38,206 nt of DNA from positions 1 to 38,206 of the forward strand of contig WLFD01000005.1 of NCBI GenBank assembly GCA_009703925.1, written 5' to 3'. This DNA is from Actinomycetota bacterium. Its GTDB lineage: Bacteria; Actinomycetota; Acidimicrobiia; Acidimicrobiales; Acidimicrobilacustridaceae. Below, one piece after another: positions 26,832 to 35,492 of this stretch (its first letter is position 1; each line of letters begins with the position of its first letter). Under the pieces are notes generated by a model. That model had not been told where the DNA came from. It was given only the letters and a program-made list of their open reading frames with translations, and made no database searches. Position numbers and translations under genes: made by a program.

Positions 26832-28167
26832 GGGATGCGGCCTTCGGGAAGTCGACGGGAACCGACGAACGGTTTTGCTCGGCGAACGCTATACGCGCTT
26901 CGAATTCGGGACGGAAACGCTTCATTGCCGACGCGATCGGCGAGACCGCCGATGGGCCGAGCGGGCAGATCGTCGTCTGCTTCGGAGGCCAGGTGATTCC
27001 CGGGGAGATGTTGTCCGAGACGTCCATGAGCAGGTCGAGATCGGTCGGACGGCCGAAACCGTCGTAGATCCTCTGGAGAATCTGCTCGAGCCACGTTGTG
27101 CCCTCGCGGCACGGGGTGCACTTGCCACACGACTCGCGTGCGAAGAACCGGACGACGCGGAGGCAGGCCTTCACGGCGTCGGTTGTTTCGTCCATGACGA
27201 CGATCGCACCCGAGCCGAGCATCGAACCGGCGCGGTCGACAGTCACCTTCTCGAGGGGAAGATCGAGGTGCTCCTCGAAGAACCAAGGAGCCGAAGCGCC
27301 GCCGGGGATGAACGCTTTGAGTTCGCGGTCGCCGAGGATGCCGCCGGCGTATTCGGGCTTGTAGATCAGGTCGCGGAATGTCGTGACGCCGTACTCGACT
27401 TCGAACACACCGGGGGTCTTGACGTGACCGGACACCGCGAACATCCGCGTACCGCGGGAGGTTTCGGCCCCGAGTGCCGCGAACGCTTCGCCGCCGTTGT
27501 TGATGATCCACGGCAGATTCGAGAGCGTCTCGACGTTGTTGACGATGGTGGGCTGCATGTAGAGGCCCTTGGCCGCAGGAAAGAACGGCGGCTTCAACCG
27601 CGGCATGCCGCGGTTGCCTTCGAGGCTCTCGATCAGCGCTGTTTCTTCGCCGACGATGTACGCGCCCGCACCCCAGGTGAGGATGACGTCCACGGAGAAG
27701 TTCGTGCCGAGGATGTTCTTGCCGACGTATCCGGCGGCGTACGCGTCATTGAGCGCCTGAGCGATGCGTTCCTGCGCGAGGGCCATCTCGCCGCGCACGT
27801 AGAGGAATGCCTGGCCGCAGCCGATTCCGTAACAGGCGAGGAGGACGCCCTCGATGAGCTGATGGGGATCGAGCTCCATCAGCATGCGGTCCTTGTAGGT
27901 ACCCGGTTCGCTCTCGTCGCCGTTGACCACGAGATAACGGGGCCACACGTTTTCAGGGGCGAGTCCCCACTTGACGCCGGCCGGGAAACCGGCCCCGCCG
28001 CGGCCCAGCAGACTTGCAGCCTTGACCTCGTCGGCGACAGCCTGCGGCGAAGACGCCAAGGCCTTGCGCAGGGCCTGATAGCCACCGGTCGCTTCGTAAC
28101 CGGACAGGGTGAAGCTGTCGTCCCGGTCGAAGCGCGAGGTGATGATGCGAGGGACATCGATTGTCAT
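26824..28167 (-). CDS. nuoF: NADH-quinone oxidoreductase subunit F (NADH/FMN site)
   Basis: A 447-residue subunit that oxidises NADH with FMN and reduces cluster N3. The NADH-binding loop is GRGGAGFPAGVKW (55-67), NGDESEPGTYKDR follows, and WGAGAYIVGEETALIESLEG marks the FMN region. The N3 ligands are C347, C350 and C353 in ESCGKCTPCREGT, plus C401 in TTICPLGPSA. The C353-C401 spacing is about eight residues longer than in Thermus Nqo1. TGATG overlap with the nuoE stop. Confidence 0.97.
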   Translation of the reverse strand: MTIDVPRIITSRFDRDDSFTLSGYEATGGYQALRKALASSPQAVADEVKAASLLGRGGAGFPAGVKWGLAPENVWPRYLVVNGDESEPGTYKDRMLMELDPHQLIEGVLLACYGIGCGQAFLYVRGEMALAQERIAQALNDAYAAGYVGKNILGTNFSVDVILTWGAGAYIVGEETALIESLEGNRGMPRLKPPFFPAAKGLYMQPTIVNNVETLSNLPWIINNGGEAFAALGAETSRGTRMFAVSGHVKTPGVFEVEYGVTTFRDLIYKPEYAGGILGDRELKAFIPGGASAPWFFEEHLDLPLEKVTVDRAGSMLGSGAIVVMDETTDAVKACLRVVRFFARESCGKCTPCREGTTWLEQILQRIYDGFGRPTDLDLLMDVSDNISPGITWPPKQTTICPLGPSAVSPIASAMKRFRPEFEARIAFAEQNRSSVPVDFPKAASHA

Positions 28168-28781
28168 CAGGCGTTCCCGTCTTCAGAAACAGGGAGCCAT
28201 ACGGGGACTTCCGTATTCTCCGGTACGACCGATCCGGCCTGTCGATCGGCCGGAATGTGCTGACGCACCTGGGCGAGGGTGCCGTGGGCGGGGATGTCGC
28301 TCCGGGCACCTGAGCGGAGTTCGGAAACCAACTGGTCGAACTCTCCATTGGTGATCTTGTGGAAGTAGCGATAGTTCACCTGAAGGCAAGGAGCCTCGGT
28401 ACACGCCGCGATGCATTCGACATCTTCGATGGTGAAGAGTCCGTCGGCGGTCGTCTGACCGGGGCGGATCCCGAGAGTGCTCTCGGCATGCTCGAGAAGT
28501 TCCTCGCCCCCCATGAGCTGGCAGGAGATGTTGGTGCAGATGTTCACCATGTATCGGCCAACGGGTTCCATCTTGAACATCTCGTAGAACGAGGCCGTGC
28601 CGAGTACCTCGGCCGGGGTCACATCGACGAGATCGGCGATGTGCGTCATCGCGTCGTCGGTGAGATGGCCGTCCTGTTCCTGAGCGAGATGCAACAGCGG
28701 AATGAGCGCCGATTTGGGGCGAGGGTAACGGCCGATGATCTCGGTCGCGAGTTCGACATTCTCTGCGGTCAGGCGGGCCAT
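28167..28781 (-). CDS. nuoE: NADH-quinone oxidoreductase subunit E
   Basis: A 204-residue thioredoxin-like [2Fe-2S] subunit (N1a). Ligands are C82 and C87 (CTNISC) and C123 and C127 (ECIAAC). The N-terminal helical region LIPLLHLAQEQDGHL and GTASFYEMF are typical. A tail of about 45 residues beyond the fold is proline-rich and not conserved to my knowledge. The ATG overlaps the nuoD stop by one base. Confidence 0.96.
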   Translation of the reverse strand: MARLTAENVELATEIIGRYPRPKSALIPLLHLAQEQDGHLTDDAMTHIADLVDVTPAEVLGTASFYEMFKMEPVGRYMVNICTNISCQLMGGEELLEHAESTLGIRPGQTTADGLFTIEDVECIAACTEAPCLQVNYRYFHKITNGEFDQLVSELRSGARSDIPAHGTLAQVRQHIPADRQAGSVVPENTEVPVWLPVSEDGNA

Positions 28782-30136
28782 CAGCGATCAACTTCCCCGA
28801 GGATCGGATCGACCGAGGAGATGATCGCCACGCCGTCGGCCAGGAGGCCGCCATGCATGAGGTGCGGGAGCGTCTGCAGGTTCACGAAGCTCGGAGCGCG
28901 CACGTGCATGCGATACGGCTTGGATGAACCGTCGCTGACGATGTAGCAACCGAGCTCGCCCCGTGGCGATTCGATCGAGACATACGCCTCGCCCTCGGGA
29001 ACCTTGAATCCCTCGGTGAAAATCTTGAAATGGTGGATGAGCGCTTCCATCGACTCGTCGATGCGGGCACGCGGAGGTGGCGTGACCTTCTTGTCCTGGA
29101 TGCGATAGTCACCCTTGGGCATCTTCTCGAGACACTGACGAACGATCTTCATCGATTCGTGGATCTCGGCGAGGCGGATCGCATAGCGGTCGTAGCAATC
29201 CCCGTAGGCGCCGACGATGACCTCGAATTCGACCTCGTCGAAGGCCAGATAGGGCATGTCGCGGCGAAGGTCCCAGTCGTAACCGGTCGACCGGAGCAGC
29301 GGACCGGTCACGCCGAGGGCAAGACATTCCTCGGCGGTGATGACACCGATGCCCTGGAGACGGTTGCGCCAGATCGGCTGCTGGTTGAGCAGCGTGTCGT
29401 ACTGGGCCAGTCGCTCGGGAAGCATGTCGAGGAGGCGCAGGACGCTGTCGCGCCATCCGTCGGGGAGATCGGCGGCGACGCCACCCGGACGGATGTAGTT
29501 GTGGTTCATGCGCAGCCCGGTGACTTCCTGCAGGAATCGCAGGGCCTCCTCGCGCTCGCGCCAGCCGTAGAGCATCATCGAAACGGCACCGAGATCCATG
29601 CCGTTCGTCGCCATGAACAACAGGTGAGACGAGATGCGGTTCATCTCGGTCATCAGCATGCGGATCCATACGGCGCGGTCCGGCACTTCGATCTCGAGGA
29701 GTTTCTCGACGGTGAGCGAGAACGCAAGCTCGGTGAACAACGGCGCTGCGTAATCCATCCGCGTGACGTTCGTCGGCCCCTGGAGATAGGTGAGTTCCTC
29801 GCCCGTACGTTCCATGCCGGTGTGGAGATAACCGATGATCGGCTTGCAACGGACGACGGTCTCGCCACGGAGTTCGAGCATGAGCCGGAGCACGCCGTGG
29901 GTGCTCGGATGCTGCGGGCCCATGTTGATGATCATCGTCTCGTCGTCGGGGGCCTGTTCCAGTTCGGCCTTGAGACCCTCGGACTCGGTCACGCGCAGAA
30001 CCGCGCCGAGTTCGCGCAGACCTTCAGCGGCAGCGACGACATCGCGGCTGGTGAGTTGCTGCGCCCCTTCGGAGGTACGCGCCGCGAGACTGTCGGGCGC
30101 GTCGGTCGAGATGGGAGCTTCGTGTGTCGTGGTCAT
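28781..30136 (-). CDS. nuoD: NADH-quinone oxidoreductase subunit D, 14-subunit set
   Basis: A 451-residue quinone-site subunit. GPQHPSTHG carries the quinone His80. GYLHTGMER has Thr106 where bovine NDUFS2 has the methylated Arg85. VTRMDY retains the quinone Tyr129. The N-terminus has about 70 residues before the conserved core, longer than usual. ATG at 30136 is preferred; a TTG at 30148 overlapping the nuoC stop (TTGA) would add four residues. Ribosome sites are weak for both. It ends in a TGATG overlap with nuoE. Confidence 0.95.
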   Translation of the reverse strand: MTTTHEAPISTDAPDSLAARTSEGAQQLTSRDVVAAAEGLRELGAVLRVTESEGLKAELEQAPDDETMIINMGPQHPSTHGVLRLMLELRGETVVRCKPIIGYLHTGMERTGEELTYLQGPTNVTRMDYAAPLFTELAFSLTVEKLLEIEVPDRAVWIRMLMTEMNRISSHLLFMATNGMDLGAVSMMLYGWREREEALRFLQEVTGLRMNHNYIRPGGVAADLPDGWRDSVLRLLDMLPERLAQYDTLLNQQPIWRNRLQGIGVITAEECLALGVTGPLLRSTGYDWDLRRDMPYLAFDEVEFEVIVGAYGDCYDRYAIRLAEIHESMKIVRQCLEKMPKGDYRIQDKKVTPPPRARIDESMEALIHHFKIFTEGFKVPEGEAYVSIESPRGELGCYIVSDGSSKPYRMHVRAPSFVNLQTLPHLMHGGLLADGVAIISSVDPILGEVDR

Positions 30137-30144
30137 GGGATCCG

Positions 30145-30684
30145 TCAACGATTTTCCGGGGCACCCTTGAACTGCACCGGGATACGACCGACGTCGTAGT
30201 CCTTGCGCAGCGGATGGCCTATCCAGTCCTCGGGCATGAGGATGCGGGTGAGATCGGGGTGTCCGTCGAAGGAGATCCCGAACATGTCGAAGGTTTCGCG
30301 TTCCATCGCTTCGGTCCCCGGGTAGAGCATCCAGGCCGAGGCGAGGACGGGATCCGATTCGGGGATCTGGATGCGCATGCGCAGCCGGGAGCGATCGCGG
30401 TGGTTGATCATGCTGACGACGACCTCGAAGCGTTCCGTCGTCACCGAAGCGGGTACTCCCGATCGGCCGGGATGCGTGAGGTAATCGACTCCCGTGAGAT
30501 CGATCACGGAGTGATATCCGGCGTCGTGCAGAGCTTCGAGGAGCGCGGGATAGTCCGCTCGGGAGGGATGGATCACGAGCTGGTCGTGTGAACGCGTCAA
30601 CAACATCCCGAAAAGTGTTTCGGGTGCGACCTCGCGCTCGTCGGCCGTTTCTTCCCCGCCGACTTCGGCGGCTTCGTCGGTCAT
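30145..30684 (-). CDS. nuoC: NADH-quinone oxidoreductase subunit C, 14-subunit set
   Basis: A 179-residue 30-kDa-type subunit. MERETFDMFGISFDGHP, then PEDWIGHPLRKDY, is the conserved C-terminal block. An acidic N-terminus of about 20 residues precedes the fold. The ATG lies 2 bp after the nuoB stop. Confidence 0.96.
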   Translation of the reverse strand: MTDEAAEVGGEETADEREVAPETLFGMLLTRSHDQLVIHPSRADYPALLEALHDAGYHSVIDLTGVDYLTHPGRSGVPASVTTERFEVVVSMINHRDRSRLRMRIQIPESDPVLASAWMLYPGTEAMERETFDMFGISFDGHPDLTRILMPEDWIGHPLRKDYDVGRIPVQFKGAPENR

Positions 30685-30686
30685 GA

Positions 30687-31289
30687 TCAGCTCCGACCCA
30701 AAGCGACCGGTGAGATCGAGACGGGTGTGATTCCCGAAGCCCCGACCTGGTCGATCACGATGCCCGCGCCCTCGCCGGGACGGCGGGTGAGTTCACCGGC
30801 GCGGATCTGACCGTGCAGCGTGAGGATCGCGTGCATCAGCGTTTCCGGCGAAGGAGGACAACCCGGGGCATAGACATCGACCGGAACGATCTGATCGACG
30901 CCCTGGACGATCGCGTAGTTGTTGAACATGCCACCCGACGATGCACAGACGCCCATCGAGATGACCCACTTGGGTTCCATCATCTGGTCGTAGATCTGAC
31001 GGAGCACCGGCGCCATCTTCTGCGAAACCCGGCCGGCAACGATCATGAGATCGGCCTGACGGGGAGACGCTCGGAAGGTCTCCATGCCGTAACGGGCGAG
31101 GTCGTAGTGCGGGCCTCCGGCGGCCATCATCTCGAGGGCGCAGCAGGCCAGTCCGAACGTCGCGGGCATGACGCTGTGGGAACGGGCCCACTTCACGAGT
31201 TCTTCGAGGGTTCCGGTCAGGAAATTGTGACTGAGACCTTCGAGGCCTGCTTCGAGGATGCCACCGGTGGCCCTTGATTCGCTGGACAT
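30687..31289 (-). CDS. nuoB: NADH-quinone oxidoreductase subunit B, 14-subunit set
   Basis: A 200-residue N2-cluster subunit. C49-C50 in [12 protein letters not shown]115 in [15 protein letters not shown] and C144 in [11 protein letters not shown] are the ligands. [20 protein letters not shown] and the [16 protein letters not shown] segment are close to the standard actinobacterial NuoB, supporting vertical descent of this set. The ATG overlaps the nuoA stop by one base. Confidence 0.97.
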   Translation of the reverse strand: MSSESRATGGILEAGLEGLSHNFLTGTLEELVKWARSHSVMPATFGLACCALEMMAAGGPHYDLARYGMETFRASPRQADLMIVAGRVSQKMAPVLRQIYDQMMEPKWVISMGVCASSGGMFNNYAIVQGVDQIVPVDVYAPGCPPSPETLMHAILTLHGQIRAGELTRRPGEGAGIVIDQVGASGITPVSISPVALGRS

Positions 31290-31756
31290 CAGGCTGCCTC
31301 TTCGCTCACCGGGTTGTCGCGGCCTTCAAGGCCGACGACTCGTACATTCGATGCGGACGTGCGTGCCGGCGAGACCGAAACCGACCGGCGCATGTTCTTG
31401 GCGGGTCCCCAGTCGAGGGCACCGTTGCTGATCAGGTACACGAACGATTCGAAGACAGCGGCCGAGAAGATCAGGATCGCCGCAATACCGAAGCCACCGA
31501 GTTCGCGGAACACGGTGGCGAACGGGAACATGAAGATGATCTCGATGTCGAACACGATGAAGATCATCGCCACGAGGAAGAACTTCACCGGGAACCGTTC
31601 CGGGTTGCCGGACTCGGGAACGATGCCGCACTCGTAGGGCTGCGACTTCGGGATCGAGGGTCGACGCGGCGCGAGAAGATCCGAGACGAACCGGCTCACC
31701 ACGGCGAAGACGATCGCCAGAACCAGCATGGCGAAGATAGGCAGGTACTGACCCAC
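31289..31756 (-). CDS. nuoA: NADH-quinone oxidoreductase subunit A, 14-subunit set
   Basis: A 155-residue, three-helix subunit. [20 protein letters not shown] and [17 protein letters not shown] are the conserved blocks. A polar C-terminal extension of about 35 residues (from GPAKNMRRS) is longer than usual. GTG at 31756 has GGGAG 8 nt upstream and lies 3 bp after the preceding gene, so the bc-type genes and nuo are probably one transcript. Confidence 0.95.
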   Translation of the reverse strand: MGQYLPIFAMLVLAIVFAVVSRFVSDLLAPRRPSIPKSQPYECGIVPESGNPERFPVKFFLVAMIFIVFDIEIIFMFPFATVFRELGGFGIAAILIFSAAVFESFVYLISNGALDWGPAKNMRRSVSVSPARTSASNVRVVGLEGRDNPVSEEAA

Positions 31757-31759
31757 GGA

Positions 31760-32701
31760 TCAGGCTCCCTTTGCCGCTTCTTGCGCCTGCGCCTTGTTCA
31801 CCATGAGCGTCTTGTCGCGGTTGTGGAGAACCCATGCGAACAGCACGAAGAGCGAAAGCGAGATCACGAAGTAGAGGAACGGGATGAGGCGCACGTCGCC
31901 CAGATCGCGCACAAGCACGACGGAGATGACCGGTTCGGCCGGATCGACCTTGGGAAGCGGCGGAGGTTCGCCGACCTTCGGTTCCTGCACGATGACCGTC
32001 TGGACCTGCACGACTGCGTAATGCTTCGGGTGCTTCAGGTTGATCGTCTTCTGGATCCGGTAACCGACCCGACAGATCACATCCGAGTCCGCACATTCCT
32101 CTTCGCGGGTCGGCTTACCGCCGAACTCCCAGGTGTCGAGCTTCTTGTACTCGGTCGGGCCCTTGTAGATGCCGGCGCTCACGAGAGCAGCGTCGGCCGC
32201 AGCCTGCGATTCGCCGGCCGAGGACGACGGCACGAGCTTCCATCCCTCGAGGGATTCCTTCGTGATGTACTGCTCCACGATTTCCGGATGCGAGGCCTGA
32301 AGATCCGACAGGATGAATCCGTTCGGGAAATCGGCGGCGAGATCCGGGTTGTCGCCGAGGATCCGGTCGGCAGAGGGAAGATCGCTCGGCGAGATCAGCT
32401 TGCCGACTTCCAGCGTGCGCGGAGTCTCCGGCCCGTTGACATAGATCTCGACGGGCTTCCAGCCGGCGTTGTTGCCGCGCGGACCGATCGCCGGAGGGGA
32501 GATCCACCAGATCAGGGTGAGGATCACGAGCCAGCCGAACAGACCGGTGAAGGCCACGAGGAGGCCGAGACGGGAACCGATGTTGGTGGCAAGGAGGAGA
32601 TAGGTCGAGCCACAGAGGACTCCGAAGCCCACCATCACCACGAGGATCCCGCGGATGCCCGGATCGAAGGCGAGTCCGGCGAACACTGTCAGATTGTGCA
32701 T
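31760..32701 (-). CDS. Unrecognised three-helix membrane protein of the bc/nuo array
   Basis: A 313-residue protein I do not recognise. Two helices near the N-terminus (about 17-38 and 46-67) are followed by a soluble domain of about 200 residues and a third helix (272-292) with a charged tail (HNRDKTLMVNK). By the positive-inside rule the soluble domain is probably outside the membrane. It has a Cys pair (203, 210), a Pro-rich segment (GEPPPLPKVDP) and no heme, Fe-S or nucleotide motif. It sits between the diheme cytochrome and nuoA, 3 bp from nuoA. ATG at 32701 (GGAG 9 nt upstream) is preferred over an in-frame GTG at 32707. Likely an accessory or assembly subunit of the quinol:cytochrome c complex (inference from position). 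Confidence 0.8.
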   Translation of the reverse strand: MHNLTVFAGLAFDPGIRGILVVMVGFGVLCGSTYLLLATNIGSRLGLLVAFTGLFGWLVILTLIWWISPPAIGPRGNNAGWKPVEIYVNGPETPRTLEVGKLISPSDLPSADRILGDNPDLAADFPNGFILSDLQASHPEIVEQYITKESLEGWKLVPSSSAGESQAAADAALVSAGIYKGPTEYKKLDTWEFGGKPTREEECADSDVICRVGYRIQKTINLKHPKHYAVVQVQTVIVQEPKVGEPPPLPKVDPAEPVISVVLVRDLGDVRLIPFLYFVISLSLFVLFAWVLHNRDKTLMVNKAQAQEAAKGA

Positions 32702-32703
32702 GT

Positions 32704-33813
32704 TCACAGGCTCCGCTCATAGGCGACGACGGCCGAGATCTGCGCCGGGGTCAGCATGACCTGGTCGGGACTCATGATCGAGGTTTCGGGATCGAGTGCA
32801 TTGGGGTTGGTGCCGAAGCTGCCCATACGACCGCTGGACCAACCGTTCACACCATAGGAGGTTCCCATCTTGGGATAGGCCGAGACATAGGCCTCCTGAA
32901 GTGCTGCCGTCGGGAACTGACGAATCGCGGCACCGTTGTAAAGGGGCGGGCCCATACCGCCGCCGCCAGGGGGACCCGGTCGGCCAGCAGACCAGCCGCC
33001 GGTGTGGCAACGAGCGCAGGCGAAAGCGCCGCCGGCGAACCCGTCCGAGAACCCGAGGTTGAAGATGGCTTCACCCAATGTCTTGTAGGAGCCGCCGGGG
33101 ATCGTGCAGTTGTCGTTGGCGTCGGCCAGACACGACTTGTCGAGTTGGGCCTGAACCTCGATGCGGGTCTCCTCGGCGGGCAACTGGATCGAGGTGAGAT
33201 ACGCGATGATCTCCTCGAGTTGCTGCGAGGTGAGCGGTCCACCACCAGGAGCGCCCCATGCCGGCATCGGCGAGTAGCCGCGTCCGTAGTTGAGCGTGTA
33301 CGTGACCTGTTCCGGCGTGTACCGATACATGACGTTGTTCAGCGAGGGAGCCTTCCACTGAACCTGAGCGACGAAGTCGCCAGTCGACGGATCGGTGATC
33401 GTGTAATTGGCAACGCCACCGACACCCTCGGGACCGTGGCAGGCGCCGCACTGGGCGCCGACGGTGTAGATCTCTTCGCCACGGGAAATGGCGATTTCCG
33501 CGAATTGCTCGGTGGCACCGACCTGGCGGCCAGGTTCGGCGAGCCAGTAGAGCGGCAGGGCGATGCCGATCACGGCGAGGGCGACAAGCCCGAGGCCGAG
33601 CGTGCGATCGAGCTTTTTGGTCTCGAGTTCGTCGTCGTCCATGTAGGGCTTGCGGTTCGCGGCGAGTTCGATCTCCGCGCCCACCTCGGCGCGACCCTTG
33701 CGCATGTTGACGAGAACCGCGATGGCGAATGCCGCCATCAGCAAGATCACGATGATGAGTCCGATCGTCTTCTGGGTACTGCCCAGAACGATCTGGTTCG
33801 AGAGGTCGTACAT
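32704..33813 (-). CDS. Membrane-anchored diheme cytochrome c of the quinol:cytochrome c oxidoreductase
   Basis: A 369-residue protein with two heme c sites, CGACH (122-126) and CARCH (266-270). Two N-terminal helices (about 17-36 and 73-92) flank a cytosolic loop and anchor the cytochrome domains outside. Candidate axial methionines are Met183 in SPMPAWG and Met316 or Met330 further on. By position it takes the place of cytochrome f/c1 or actinobacterial QcrC, accepting electrons from the Rieske protein. Classical actinobacterial QcrC is diheme but has its anchor at the C-terminus. The ATG overlaps the Rieske stop by one base. Confidence 0.9.
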   Translation of the reverse strand: MYDLSNQIVLGSTQKTIGLIIVILLMAAFAIAVLVNMRKGRAEVGAEIELAANRKPYMDDDELETKKLDRTLGLGLVALAVIGIALPLYWLAEPGRQVGATEQFAEIAISRGEEIYTVGAQCGACHGPEGVGGVANYTITDPSTGDFVAQVQWKAPSLNNVMYRYTPEQVTYTLNYGRGYSPMPAWGAPGGGPLTSQQLEEIIAYLTSIQLPAEETRIEVQAQLDKSCLADANDNCTIPGGSYKTLGEAIFNLGFSDGFAGGAFACARCHTGGWSAGRPGPPGGGGMGPPLYNGAAIRQFPTAALQEAYVSAYPKMGTSYGVNGWSSGRMGSFGTNPNALDPETSIMSPDQVMLTPAQISAVVAYERSL

Positions 33814-34664
33814 CAGTGTCCTCCGCCCACGCAGTGCGGGCCTTCAGCTTCTTGGCCGGTCGTATTCGTACCGATCGGTGGTCCCTGGATGATCTGTCCG
33901 GTGTTCACCGTGAGCACTCCGGCGGTGACTTCCATGGCGAAGCGATCCATTCCCCGGGGGGCCGGACCACCCTTCTTCTCGCCGGCTTGGTTGTACTGCG
34001 AACCGTGACACGGGCATTCGAACCACTGTGATGTGGCGCAGGAAGGCACGCGGCAACCGAGATGGGGGCACTTCTGATAGAGCGCCACGACACCGGCTTC
34101 CATGCCGCCCAGCACCGCAGGCGGATAAACGGCCTTGGCCTTGTCGACCGCTCCGGGGGGATAGGCGGTGAGCCACATCCGGCCCTCGGCGGAGTACAGG
34201 AAGCCCTTGGCCGCAGCGATCTTGGCGAGAACATCGTCGACGTTGCCCACGCGGATCTTGGAGCCGAAGCCGCCCTTGGGGACCGGCCAGAGGAAGGCGA
34301 TGATCGCCGCACCGAAACCGCTGAGCCCGAGGCCCATGAGGATGATGATGGACCGGTTGAAGAATGCCCGACGAGTGACGCCGATGGCGTCGGCGTCAGG
34401 CGGGACGAACTCGGTGAGGGTCGTGGCTGCAGCAGGAACGATCTCCGGGGTACGGCGTTCGAGGGCGGCGGACTTCTCCACCTGACGACCCGATACCTGT
34501 GTCGTCTCCGACTCGGGGCCCGGGGCTGCCGATTGATCACGCTTGCGGGTCTCCCGGCTGAGCGCGCCGGTGGCTCCGCCCGTGTCGCGACGGCGCAGGG
34601 CGCCGAACAGGAGCACGGCGGCAAGGATGACAACGACCGGGATGGCAATCACGACTGGATTCAT
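33813..34664 (-). CDS. qcrA: Rieske [2Fe-2S] protein of the bc-type complex
   Basis: A 283-residue high-potential Fe-S subunit that oxidises quinol at the Qo site. The cluster motif is CPHLGC (199-204) and CPCHGS (217-222): ligands C199, H201, C217 and H220, with C204-C219 as the disulfide. A twin-arginine-like signal RRAFFNR (98-104) precedes the membrane helix at about 105-126, as expected for Tat export. An extra N-terminal helix (about 4-22) and a polar linker of 75 residues precede it. The ATG at 34664 has AGGAG 6 nt upstream. Confidence 0.94.
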   Translation of the reverse strand: MNPVVIAIPVVVILAAVLLFGALRRRDTGGATGALSRETRKRDQSAAPGPESETTQVSGRQVEKSAALERRTPEIVPAAATTLTEFVPPDADAIGVTRRAFFNRSIIILMGLGLSGFGAAIIAFLWPVPKGGFGSKIRVGNVDDVLAKIAAAKGFLYSAEGRMWLTAYPPGAVDKAKAVYPPAVLGGMEAGVVALYQKCPHLGCRVPSCATSQWFECPCHGSQYNQAGEKKGGPAPRGMDRFAMEVTAGVLTVNTGQIIQGPPIGTNTTGQEAEGPHCVGGGH

Positions 34665-34687
34665 GGGGGGCTCCTACCTCGTCTTGA

Positions 34688-35476
34688 CTACAACTCGAAG
34701 AAAAGGCCAGTGGTCCACGGCGCAACGAAGTTGAAACCGGGGCCTCGGAAGAACGAACCGATGATGACGAGGACGGCCCACATCATCAGCTGGATGGTGA
34801 ACAACGAAATGGCGAACTTGCGATCCTCGGGCTTGTTCGACGGATTTCGGTCGATGTAGGGAGAGAGAATCAGAAGGAAGATGCCCATGCCCGGAATGGT
34901 CACACCAGCGACCATGGGATGGAACATGGTGAGGAGTTCCTGAAGGCCGAGGAAATACCACGGAGCCTTCGACGGGTTCGGCGTCTGGTTGACGTTGGCG
35001 AGCTCGAGGAGCGGTGCGTTCACGAAGATCGAGAAGATCAGGACGAACGTCAGCATCGCCAGCGAGGCCACGAACTCGACCGCCAGAAGATGGGGCCAGG
35101 TGTGGACCTTGTCGACCGGCGTGGACTTGATGTCCTGGATCGAACCGGCCTTGACCACCGTGAGGAGGCGTTGGGTGTGACCGGCGGGGCCGGTCAGCGT
35201 CGGGGCCGGAGCGGCGGTTGCAACGGCTGTCGCCACGCCTCCACCGGTCGGGACTGCGGCCGCAGCCTCGACAGCGGAACCCTCTTTGCGGGTCTTGGCC
35301 GACTTCGATCGCTCGAGCAGATGAGCCGGAATCCGGCTGTCCGACGCGGCTGCTGCTGGAGCCTCGGCTGCAGGCGCGGCGCTCTCGGCCGGGGCATCGC
35401 CACCGGCTGCGGCCGCTGCGGCCTTGGCGCGGGCCTCTTCGGCACGCTTCTTCAGATGTTCGGGAATCTCTGTCAT
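34688..35476 (-). CDS. Cytochrome b C-terminal half (subunit IV-like) with PEHL-motif Ala-rich N-terminus
   Basis: A 262-residue protein. The C-terminal half has three helices (about 130-152, 178-205 and 222-243), as in b6f subunit IV/PetD. The Qo-site motif region reads KAPWYFLGLQELL (170-182), so the usual PEWY is APWY here and lacks the Glu. The first 100 residues are Ala-rich and hold two related motifs, IPEHLKKRAEEARAK (4-18) and IPAHLLERSKSAK (49-61). The cytochrome c at the right edge starts with the same motif. AGGAGG lies 7 nt before the ATG, and this rules out a longer upstream frame. It lies 16 bp after the cytochrome b6-type gene. Confidence 0.9.
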   Translation of the reverse strand: MTEIPEHLKKRAEEARAKAAAAAAGGDAPAESAAPAAEAPAAAASDSRIPAHLLERSKSAKTRKEGSAVEAAAAVPTGGGVATAVATAAPAPTLTGPAGHTQRLLTVVKAGSIQDIKSTPVDKVHTWPHLLAVEFVASLAMLTFVLIFSIFVNAPLLELANVNQTPNPSKAPWYFLGLQELLTMFHPMVAGVTIPGMGIFLLILSPYIDRNPSNKPEDRKFAISLFTIQLMMWAVLVIIGSFFRGPGFNFVAPWTTGLFFEL

Positions 35477-35492
35477 TTCGGAGCCTCCTCGA

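Noticed and set aside
24774-26996. A 740-codon plus-strand open frame opposite nuoG
   Set aside because: Same antisense artefact: nuoG on the minus strand has all its Fe-S motifs, and no ribosome site or family match supports the opposite frame.
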